From contig CAMGGT010000079.1 in assembly GCA_946055715.1 (NCBI GenBank), forward strand, positions 1-5,526: DNA of 5,526 bases, written 5' to 3'. Of the stretch, positions 1 through 5,512 are shown one piece after another. The DNA comes from an uncultured Clostridia bacterium. Lineage in GTDB: Bacteria > Bacillota > Clostridia > Oscillospirales > CAG-272. The position numbers and the translations under genes are program-made. Position 1 is the stretch's first letter. Every line of letters starts with the position of its first letter. The notes beneath the pieces are model-generated. The model saw only the letters and a list, made by a program, of their open reading frames with translations, did no database searches and was not told the DNA's origin.

Positions 1-1551
1 AAGCGGGCGGCCTTCAATCACCTGCAGACCCTCTCGTTCTCTTACTTCAATCAGAACAGCGTGGGCTACATCCATGCCCGCGTGATGAGCGACACCAACC
101 GCATCGGCAGCGTCATTTCCTGGGATATGATGGACGGCGTGGGCAACCTCGCCTACCTCGGCAGCGCATCGGTGGTCATGTTCTCCATCAATGTGCCGCT
201 GACACTGCTTGTACTTTCGCTTGTGCCCATCGCGGTGCTGTTTTCTTTCTACTTCAACAAAAAACTGGTCAAGCACGACCGGATGGTGCGCGAGGCCAAC
301 TCGCGCGTGACCGGCAATTTCAACGAGGGCATCACCGGTGCCCGCACCACAAAGACCTTGTGCGCAGAAGAAAAGCTGGAGCAGAATTTTGACCGCGACG
401 TGTCAGAGATGCGCCGCCTTTCCATCCGCCGCACGCATTTCCGCGCCCTTTTCGGGTCGCTGATCACCTTCGCCGCCTTTGCCGCGCTGGCCCTTGTGCT
501 GTGGCGGGGCGGGGTCATCACCATGCAGCAGGCCATGCAGATCGGCACTCTGTCGGTGTTCATGTCCTACGCGCAGAACCTCATGGAGCCGGTGCGCTGG
601 TTCGTTTCGGCCATCTCGGACCTTGTGGCCGTGCAGGTCAACATCGAGCGCTTCACCTCACTTATGGACACAAAATCGGACGTCGTGGACACACCTGAGG
701 TCGTCGCACGCTACGGAGACACCTTCCATCCCCTGCGCGAAAACTGGGAGCCGCTTTTGGGCGAGGTGGAATTCAGAGATGTGTCCTTCCGCTATCCGGA
801 CGGTGACGACTATGTGCTTGAGCATTTCAACCTCACGGTTCCGCAGGGCACCACCGTTGCCATTGTGGGCGAGACCGGGGCAGGGAAGTCCACGCTGGTC
901 AACCTTGTCTGCCGCTTCTTTGAGCCGACCTCCGGGCAGGTGCTCATCGACGGGCGGGATGCCCGCGAGCGTTCCCAGCTGTGGCTGCACAGCCACATCG
1001 GCTATGTGTTGCAGTCGCCGCATCTGTTTTCGGGTACGGTTATGGAAAACCTGCTCTACGGCAACCCGAATGCCACCAAGGAACAGGTGGAAGAAGCCGT
1101 GCGCGCCGTGTGCGCAGACAAGGTCATTGCCCGCATGAAGGACGGCTATGACACCGACGTGGGGGAGGGCGGAGACCTGCTCTCCACCGGCGAAAAGCAG
1201 TTGCTGTCTTTCGCGCGCGCATTGCTGGCCGACCCGCGCATTTTCGTTCTGGATGAGGCCACCTCATCGGTGGACACCGTCACGGAAGCCCTGCTGCAAA
1301 AGGCCACCGAGCGCATCATGCGCGGCCGCACCTCCTTTGTGGTGGCGCACCGCCTTTCTACCATCCGCGGGGCGGATGTCATTCTGGTGGTAGATGCCGG
1401 CCGCATCATCGAGCAGGGCACCCATGCCGAACTGATGGCACAGCGCGGTGCCTACTATGAACTGTATACCCATCAATACCGCCGCGAGATGACAGAGGCC
1501 GTCTTTGCGCCTGTGGCCGACGGTGAAGCCGCCCCCGCACAGACAGAGTAA
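1..1551 (+). CDS. ABC exporter half-transporter (membrane domain + ATPase), 5' truncated by window edge
   Basis: This is the C-terminal 516 residues of an ABC exporter subunit; the frame is open to base 1, so the true start lies upstream. Numbering the first visible codon as 1, the fragment opens in the first intracellular loop (SYFNQNSVGY, then RVMSDTNRIG). Hydrophobic segments follow at about 50-85, 150-170 and 180-198. The ATPase domain runs from about 255. It has an A-loop Tyr265, Walker A GETGAGKST at 290-298, Q-loop Gln338, signature LSTGE at 394-398, Walker B ending Asp418-Glu419, a D-loop at 421-425 and switch His450. The catalytic residues are present, so this subunit should hydrolyse ATP. 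The signature is LSTGE rather than LSGGQ, a variant I associate with clostridial exporters that work as heterodimers. The partner half-transporter would then be expected just upstream. Roughly 80-100 residues, including the first membrane helices, are probably missing. The substrate cannot be told; lipid, drug or peptide export are all possible. It ends in TAA, and the tail after about residue 500 is Ala/Glu-rich. Confidence 0.95.
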   Translation, partial: KRAAFNHLQTLSFSYFNQNSVGYIHARVMSDTNRIGSVISWDMMDGVGNLAYLGSASVVMFSINVPLTLLVLSLVPIAVLFSFYFNKKLVKHDRMVREANSRVTGNFNEGITGARTTKTLCAEEKLEQNFDRDVSEMRRLSIRRTHFRALFGSLITFAAFAALALVLWRGGVITMQQAMQIGTLSVFMSYAQNLMEPVRWFVSAISDLVAVQVNIERFTSLMDTKSDVVDTPEVVARYGDTFHPLRENWEPLLGEVEFRDVSFRYPDGDDYVLEHFNLTVPQGTTVAIVGETGAGKSTLVNLVCRFFEPTSGQVLIDGRDARERSQLWLHSHIGYVLQSPHLFSGTVMENLLYGNPNATKEQVEEAVRAVCADKVIARMKDGYDTDVGEGGDLLSTGEKQLLSFARALLADPRIFVLDEATSSVDTVTEALLQKATERIMRGRTSFVVAHRLSTIRGADVILVVDAGRIIEQGTHAELMAQRGAYYELYTHQYRREMTEAVFAPVADGEAAPAQTE

Positions 1552-1572
1552 CCAATTTTTTGCATTTTCATA

Positions 1573-1579
1573 AAGGAAG
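1573..1579 (+). promoter_or_regulatory. Ribosome binding site of the M3 peptidase gene
   Basis: AAGGAAG lies six bases before the ATG at 1586 and fixes that start. The 34-base gap after the ABC gene holds a six-T run (1556-1561) but no G+C-rich hairpin before it. No intrinsic terminator is visible, so read-through transcription from the ABC gene is possible. Confidence 0.7.
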
Positions 1580-1585
1580 AAAACC

Positions 1586-3277
1586 ATGAAAGTCAAAGAC
1601 ATTCCCTACCGCCGCTATACCATAGAAGAGGGCACCGCGGAATTTGAGCGGTTCTGCCGCGCCTATGAGGCGGCGCAGTCGGCCGACGATGTCATCGCCG
1701 CCCGCAAGATCATGCTGGACATGCGCATCGCCTACGAGACGGCCTCCGCGCTTGCCTTCAACCGCTTTTCGCTGGACAGCCGCGACCCGTTTTACCGCGC
1801 GGAGGTGGACTATTATGACGAAAACGGCCCGCTGTTCTCCCGCCTGGCCACCCGCTTTGCGGACATGATGCTGAACTGCCCCTTCCGCCACGAGCTGGAA
1901 AAGCGGCTCAACCCCCGCCTGTTTGCCGCCTATGAGGCCGACAAAAAGGCGTTTGATGACCGCATCACGGAGGATGTACAAAAAGAAAACGCGACGGTCA
2001 CGGAATACTCGCAGTTCATGTCCTCGCTTTCCTTTACCTTCGACGGGGAAGAGATGCCCCTCTCGGTCATCCGCGGCAAGCTGGAAGACAGCGACCCGGA
2101 TGTGCGCCGCCGCGCCGCCGTTGAGATCGACCGCGTGCTGGGCGAACACAAGAGAGAGCTGGACGATTTGTATGACCGGTTGGTGCATCTGCGGGATGCC
2201 ATGGCCAAAAAGATGGGCTACCGCGACTTCACCGAGCTCGGCTATTGGCGCATGAGGCGCATTGACTACACGGCCGACATGGTGCGCGTATTCAGAGACA
2301 ATGTCTGCCGCGACCTTGTGCCCGCTGTCTGCGAGGTCAAAAAGTCTGTGGCAGACCGTCTGGGGGTACCCACCGTCACCTTTGCGGATGCGGAGGTATA
2401 CACCGCGGGCACAGCCCCGGAACCCGTCCTTGACAAAGAGGGCATGTTCCGCGCCGCGCAGGAGATGTATGACGAAATGAACCCGGAGATCGGCGCCTTC
2501 ATGCACGCCATGCAGGAAAACGAGGCCTTTGATGTGGACGCGCGCGACGGCAAGTGGGGCGGCGGTTACTGCACCTCTTTTCCGCTGTACAAACAGCCCT
2601 TCATTCTTGCCAATTTCAACGGTTCCAGCGGTGATGTGGACGTGCTGACCCACGAGTTCGGCCACGCATTGGCCGACTACTTCAAGTATAAGGAAGGCGA
2701 CCTTGAGCTGGATGTGGGCGGCATGGAAACGGCCGAATGCCATTCCATGAGCATGGAATTCTTCTCCTGGAAGTATATGCGTCGCTTTTTCGGCGAGAAT
2801 ACCGATAAATATCTTTACAAACACCTGCTGTCTTCCTTCTGCTTCATTCCCTACGGTGTTGCCGTAGACGAGTTTCAGCATGAGGTCTATGCCCACCCGG
2901 ACATGACCCCCGACGAGCGGGATGCCTTGTGGCTTGGCCTGGAGCAGAAATACCGCCCCTGGCTTGACTATACCGGCTTGCCCTATCTGGGCCGTGGCAC
3001 GCGCTGGCAGTACCAGATGCACATCTACGAGTCGCCCTTCTACTACATCGACTATTGCCTGGCGCAGACGGTGGCGCTGTCGTTTTTGTGCGAGTCCCTG
3101 TCTGACTATGACGGTGCCCTCGACCGCTACCTCGGCTTTGTACGCACGGGCGGGCAGAAGTCGTTTGGCGACCTGGTGGCAGAGGCCGGACTCCCCTCGC
3201 CTTTCGCACCCGGCGCGCTGGCAAAGATGGCACAGCGGATCACCGCCCTTGCAAAAGACATCGAACAACGCATATAA
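1586..3277 (+). CDS. M3-family oligoendopeptidase (zinc metallopeptidase)
   Basis: This is a complete 563-residue enzyme predicted to cleave short peptides in the cytoplasm; no signal peptide or membrane segment is seen. The zinc site is clear. HEFGH lies at 356-360 (His356 and His360 bind zinc, Glu357 is the catalytic base). Glu384 in the segment ETAECHSMSMEFF (381-393) is the expected third ligand, with the second conserved Glu at 391. The C-terminal substrate-binding region typical of M3 enzymes is present around 473-490, with His479 and several tyrosines (Tyr481, 486, 487, 490). The length and the N-terminal opening (KDIPYRRYTIEE) fit the roughly 550-565-residue M3 oligoendopeptidase group that is distinct from classical PepF, so no gene symbol is given. 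The ATG at 1586 is chosen because of the adjacent AAGGAAG and a family-like N-terminus. The gene follows the ABC transporter by 34 bases and precedes the metallochaperone start by 51 bases. It is probably a peptide-recycling enzyme. Being zinc-dependent, it could be a client of the neighbouring metallochaperone, but only adjacency supports that. Confidence 0.95.
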   Translation: MKVKDIPYRRYTIEEGTAEFERFCRAYEAAQSADDVIAARKIMLDMRIAYETASALAFNRFSLDSRDPFYRAEVDYYDENGPLFSRLATRFADMMLNCPFRHELEKRLNPRLFAAYEADKKAFDDRITEDVQKENATVTEYSQFMSSLSFTFDGEEMPLSVIRGKLEDSDPDVRRRAAVEIDRVLGEHKRELDDLYDRLVHLRDAMAKKMGYRDFTELGYWRMRRIDYTADMVRVFRDNVCRDLVPAVCEVKKSVADRLGVPTVTFADAEVYTAGTAPEPVLDKEGMFRAAQEMYDEMNPEIGAFMHAMQENEAFDVDARDGKWGGGYCTSFPLYKQPFILANFNGSSGDVDVLTHEFGHALADYFKYKEGDLELDVGGMETAECHSMSMEFFSWKYMRRFFGENTDKYLYKHLLSSFCFIPYGVAVDEFQHEVYAHPDMTPDERDALWLGLEQKYRPWLDYTGLPYLGRGTRWQYQMHIYESPFYYIDYCLAQTVALSFLCESLSDYDGALDRYLGFVRTGGQKSFGDLVAEAGLPSPFAPGALAKMAQRITALAKDIEQRI

Positions 3278-3278
3278 A
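3249..3278 (+). promoter_or_regulatory. Candidate sigma-A promoter for the metallochaperone genes
   Basis: TTGCAA (3249-3254, 4 of 6 matches to TTGACA) is followed after 18 bases by TATAAA (3273-3278, 5 of 6 matches to TATAAT). The -10 element overlaps the TAA stop of the peptidase gene. Transcription would begin near 3285, giving a leader of about 44 bases that contains the inverted repeat at 3297-3313. The match is fair but was found by eye in a locally A+T-rich stretch, so it may be chance. Confidence 0.4.
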
Positions 3279-3296
3279 TCAAATTGCAATATGACC

Positions 3297-3313
3297 GACA
3301 GACAGGGTCTGTC
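3297..3313. repeat. Perfect 7-bp inverted repeat (GACAGAC-AGG-GTCTGTC) before the metallochaperone gene
   Basis: GACAGAC (3297-3303) and GTCTGTC (3307-3313) are exact reverse complements around the 3-base spacer AGG. The repeat abuts the AAAGGAGG ribosome binding site. As DNA it could be a dimeric repressor operator just downstream of the candidate start of transcription. As RNA it could form a small hairpin that influences ribosome access. No T-run follows, so it is not an intrinsic terminator. It does not resemble the A+T-rich Zur box known from Bacillus. The perfect symmetry is a direct observation; the regulatory role is inference. Confidence 0.5.
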
Positions 3314-3321
3314 AAAGGAGG
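3314..3321 (+). promoter_or_regulatory. Strong ribosome binding site deciding the metallochaperone start
   Basis: AAAGGAGG ends seven bases before the ATG at 3329. An in-frame TTG at 3284 would add 15 residues, but it would place this site and the inverted repeat inside the gene and displace the family-typical N-terminus. The ATG at 3329 is therefore the start. Confidence 0.9.
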
Positions 3322-3328
3322 ATCTACC

Positions 3329-4507
3329 ATGACAAAAATCGACATTTTTTCCGGCTTTCTCGGCGCGGGAAAAACCACCCTCATCAAAAAAATGATCGAG
3401 CGGGCCTATCGGGGCGAGAAGATCGTCCTCATCGAAAACGAGTTTGGCGAGATCGGCATTGACGGCGGCTTCTTGCAGGACGCGGGCATCAATATCACAG
3501 AGATGAACTCCGGCTGCATCTGCTGTTCGCTTGTCGGCGACTTCAGCCGCGCCCTCACCAAAGTGCAGGAAACCTACCATCCCGACCGCATCCTCATCGA
3601 GCCGTCCGGCGTGGGCAAACTCAGCGATGTGTTGCAGGCAGTGCTGAAAGCCGGCCTGCAGGACGCCGAGATCGGCGCGCTCTGCGCCGTGGTGGATGCC
3701 AAGAAGTGCAAGATGTATATCAAAAACTTCGGTGAGTTCTTCTGCGACCAGATCAAGACCGCACGCACCGTCATCTTCAGCCACACAGACACCGCCACCC
3801 CCGAAAAGGTGGAAGAAGCGCTGGCGCTTGTGCGCGAACAGAACCCGGAGGCCGTTGTCATCACCACAAATACAGATGACCTGACGGGCGAACAACTCTT
3901 TGAAGCCGTCTGCCGCCCCGCCGCCCATGACGAGTTTGCAGAGCAGGTGCGCGCACAGGCAATGGCCGACAAAGCGCATCATCATCACCACGACGATGAC
4001 GACGATGACGAGGACGAACACGGCCACTGCTGTCACCATCACCATGACGATGACGATGATGAGGACGAGCACGGCCATTGCTGCCATCATCACCATGACG
4101 ATGACGACGATGATGAAGACGAGCACGGCCATTGCTGCCACCAAGACCACGATGATGACGAGGATGACGAGGACGACGGCCATTGTTGCCACCATCACCA
4201 CCATCATCACGGACACGATGCCGACGAAGTGTTTACCAGTTGGGGCAGGGAAACGACCCGCGCCTATACGGAAGAGGAGATCGAACACGCCCTCTCGGTG
4301 CTGGATGCAGGGGACGCGCCCTGCGGCATGATCCTGCGCGCCAAAGGCATTGTGGCCTCGCCGGACGGCAGATGGATCCACTTTGACTTTGTGCCCGGCG
4401 AGCATGACATCCGCCGCGGTGCGGCCGGTGTCATCGGCAAACTCTGCGTCATCGGCTCCGGGCTGGATGAGGCGCGCATCGCCGCCCTCTTCGGGCTGAA
4501 AGCGTGA
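3329..4507 (+). CDS. COG0523 (CobW/YciC-type) GTPase metallochaperone with a His/Asp/Cys repeat block
   Basis: This is a 392-residue cytoplasmic P-loop GTPase predicted to bind a transition metal, most likely zinc, and pass it to client proteins. In order: Walker A in GFLGAGKTTL (9-18); the family motif ENEFGEIGID (36-45); the metal-binding CICC motif at 63-66 in NSGCICCSL; and EPSG (91-94) at the second nucleotide/Mg site. SHTD (151-154) stands where the guanine-recognition NKxD is expected, so the usual Asn-Lys is missing. Residues 217-296 are a low-complexity block of 30 His, 36 Asp/Glu, 8 Cys, 5 Gly and 1 Gln. The CobW C-terminal domain follows from about 302, with ILRAKG (336-341), HFDFVPGE (351-358) and KLCVIGS (371-377). 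His-rich linkers at this position are known in COG0523 zinc chaperones; the repeated Cys-Cys pairs are less usual. The next gene starts 12 bases downstream, implying co-transcription. The metal is inferred from the family and ligands: nickel or cobalt cannot be excluded, and the Cys content would also suit copper or cadmium. Confidence 0.93.
   Translation: MTKIDIFSGFLGAGKTTLIKKMIERAYRGEKIVLIENEFGEIGIDGGFLQDAGINITEMNSGCICCSLVGDFSRALTKVQETYHPDRILIEPSGVGKLSDVLQAVLKAGLQDAEIGALCAVVDAKKCKMYIKNFGEFFCDQIKTARTVIFSHTDTATPEKVEEALALVREQNPEAVVITTNTDDLTGEQLFEAVCRPAAHDEFAEQVRAQAMADKAHHHHHDDDDDDEDEHGHCCHHHHDDDDDEDEHGHCCHHHHDDDDDDEDEHGHCCHQDHDDDEDDEDDGHCCHHHHHHHGHDADEVFTSWGRETTRAYTEEEIEHALSVLDAGDAPCGMILRAKGIVASPDGRWIHFDFVPGEHDIRRGAAGVIGKLCVIGSGLDEARIAALFGLKA
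3977..4216 (+). repeat. In-frame tandem repeat encoding four His-Asp/Glu-Gly-His-Cys-Cys metal-binding units
   Basis: Four coding units of 57, 51, 54 and 51 bases lie at 3977-4033, 4034-4084, 4085-4138 and 4139-4189. A His-rich tail follows to 4216. Each unit reads as a His cluster, an Asp/Glu run, then (His)-Gly-His-Cys-Cys. The Cys pairs fall at residues 234-235, 251-252, 269-270 and 286-287 of the GTPase. Units 2 and 3 are nearly identical: a 23-base exact direct repeat occurs at 4064-4086 and 4118-4140, and a 20-base one at 4037-4056 and 4088-4107. Unit 4 has diverged most (HQDH in place of HHHH, and no His before its Gly). All length differences are multiples of three. This suggests growth by slippage or unequal recombination with the frame kept under selection. 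Confidence 0.93.
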
Positions 4508-4508
4508 C

Positions 4509-4514
4509 GGGGGG
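4509..4514 (+). promoter_or_regulatory. Weak, all-G ribosome binding site of the second GTPase-like gene
   Basis: Only GGGGGG precedes the ATG at 4520, five bases away, unlike the AGGAGG sites of the flanking genes. The upstream stop codon is 12 bases before the start. Translation of this gene therefore probably relies partly on ribosomes finishing the metallochaperone gene, which would tie the amounts of the two proteins together. Confidence 0.45.
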
Positions 4515-4519
4515 CAAAC

Positions 4520-5470
4520 ATGCAGAACATTCCCGTATATCTGTTCACCGGTTTTCTGGAGGGCGGCAAGACCAAGTTCATCCAGGACACCATGGAAGAC
4601 CCGAATTTCAACGCCGGTGAGCGCACTCTGCTGCTTATGTGCGAGGAGGGGGAAGAAGAGTATGATTTTTCTCGTTTTCCCGACGGCGGCAAAAGCGTGA
4701 CCCTTTTCTCTGTTCCCTCGGAGGACTGGCTCACCGAAGACCGGCTGGAAGCACAGCGCAAGCCTGCCAAGGCCGGGCGCGGCAGCGTGGAATACGACGG
4801 CATGTGGCAGCTTGACAACCTCTACAACAACCTTCCCCGCGGATGGGGCGTGGCGCAGGAACTGTGGATCGCAGACGCCGGCACCGCCCTCACCTACAAC
4901 GCCAACATGCGCCAGCAGACGGTCGACAAGCTCAAAAGTACGGAGGTCGTCATCTTCAACCGCGTCAGACCCGACACAGACCGCGACGCCCTGCACAAGC
5001 TGGTGCGAGGCATCTCCCGCCGGGCAAAGATCGCCTACGAGACCGTGGGGGGCGAACTGGAGTTTGACACGATCGAAGACCCGCTGCCCTTTGATGTCAA
5101 CGCCCCGGTCATCGAGGTAAAGGACATTGACTATGCGCTGTGGTACCGCGACATCAGCGAGGATATGCAGAAGTATGACGGCAAGACCGTTTCTTTTCTC
5201 GGCGTGGTGGCCAAAAATCCCAAAATGGCCAAAGGCGAGTTCGCCCTCGGCCGCCATGTGATGACCTGCTGTGAAGCGGATATTTCGTACCACGCCTTTC
5301 TTGCCAGATGGCCGGAAGCAGAAAAACTCACCTCCTATGAGTGGGTGCGCGTCACGGCGCGTATCTCCGTCCGGCAGACGCCATTCTACGGCAACAAGGG
5401 GCCGGTTCTGGAGATCACCCAACTGGAAAAGGCAGAAAAACCCGACCCGGAAGTGGCCACATTCTATTGA
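4520..5470 (+). CDS. Divergent CobW-like P-loop GTPase fused to a YcgQ/TIGR03943-like C-terminal domain
   Basis: This is a 316-residue protein with no signal peptide or membrane helix. Residues 1-175 form a CobW-like nucleotide-binding region. It has Walker A GFLEGGKTKF (11-20) after a short first strand; an acidic segment MCEEGEEEYD (40-49) where COG0523 proteins have ENEFGE; VEYDGMW (90-96); and FNRVRPDTD (146-154), with Asn147-Arg148 resembling a degenerate NKxD. The CxCC metal motif of its neighbour is absent. From about 203 (DIDYALWYRDISEDMQKYDG) the sequence changes to a domain resembling the C-terminus of YcgQ/TIGR03943 (DUF1980) proteins. There is a beta-strand SFLGVVAKNP (225-234), then GRHVMTCCEAD (244-254) with Cys250-Cys251, and a late strand GPVLEIT (294-300). 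It ends in EVATFY. I recall clostridial proteins of this architecture annotated only as GTPases. Translational coupling to the COG0523 gene suggests a joint role in metal handling, perhaps with a permease. The biochemical function is unknown. Confidence 0.85.
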   Translation: MQNIPVYLFTGFLEGGKTKFIQDTMEDPNFNAGERTLLLMCEEGEEEYDFSRFPDGGKSVTLFSVPSEDWLTEDRLEAQRKPAKAGRGSVEYDGMWQLDNLYNNLPRGWGVAQELWIADAGTALTYNANMRQQTVDKLKSTEVVIFNRVRPDTDRDALHKLVRGISRRAKIAYETVGGELEFDTIEDPLPFDVNAPVIEVKDIDYALWYRDISEDMQKYDGKTVSFLGVVAKNPKMAKGEFALGRHVMTCCEADISYHAFLARWPEAEKLTSYEWVRVTARISVRQTPFYGNKGPVLEITQLEKAEKPDPEVATFY

Positions 5471-5496
5471 TTTTTTTCATCGATTTTTTGTCGAGC

Positions 5497-5503
5497 AAGG
5501 AGG
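5497..5503 (+). promoter_or_regulatory. Strong ribosome binding site of the next gene
   Basis: AAGGAGG lies nine bases before an ATG at 5513. The 42-base gap after the previous stop has two T-runs (5471-5477 and 5484-5489) but no stable G+C-rich stem before either. I see no terminator, and the next gene is probably in the same transcript. Confidence 0.75.
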
Positions 5504-5512
5504 ACATTCACA

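Noticed and set aside
61..63. GTG at 61 as the start of the ABC transporter gene
   Set aside because: The frame is open to the left edge and the upstream codons encode a conserved intracellular-loop sequence (LSFSYFNQN), so the gene is truncated by the window rather than starting here.
1552..1585. T-run at 1556-1561 as an intrinsic terminator
   Set aside because: No G+C-rich stem-loop precedes it; the sequence before it is the end of the coding region without self-complementarity.
3284..3328. Upstream TTG start extending the metallochaperone by 15 residues
   Set aside because: No ribosome binding site precedes the TTG, while an ideal AAAGGAGG lies just before the ATG at 3329. The ATG also gives the normal short N-terminus before the P-loop.
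3977..4216. CRISPR-like or non-coding satellite array
   Set aside because: The repeats are contiguous, vary only in multiples of three, keep the reading frame and encode a coherent metal-ligand pattern between two conserved domains of one protein.
3900..4331. Alternate-frame + strand ORF rich in Thr/Met/Ile opposite the repeat block
   Set aside because: It is a frame-shifted reading of the His/Asp codons (CAT GAC becomes ATG ACN) with no start signal of its own and no motif.
4505..4507. TGA as a selenocysteine codon joining the two GTPases
   Set aside because: A strong CobW C-terminal domain ends normally here and the next protein has its own ATG and N-terminal strand. No selenocysteine family or convincing downstream hairpin was recognised. 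Low-level read-through is kept only as a separate, weaker idea.
1568..5422. A 1,284-codon open reading frame on the - strand
   Set aside because: It lies exactly antisense and in codon register with three well-supported genes, and crosses their gaps. Its hydrophobic Val/Ile/Met stretch opposite 3977-4216 is only the complement of Asp and His codons, not a membrane domain. It shows no recognisable motif.
5451..5490. Palindrome GTGGCCAC (5454-5461) plus T-runs as a terminator after the fusion GTPase
   Set aside because: The palindrome has no loop, lies inside the coding sequence and is separated from the T-run by several bases, so it cannot form a proper terminator hairpin.
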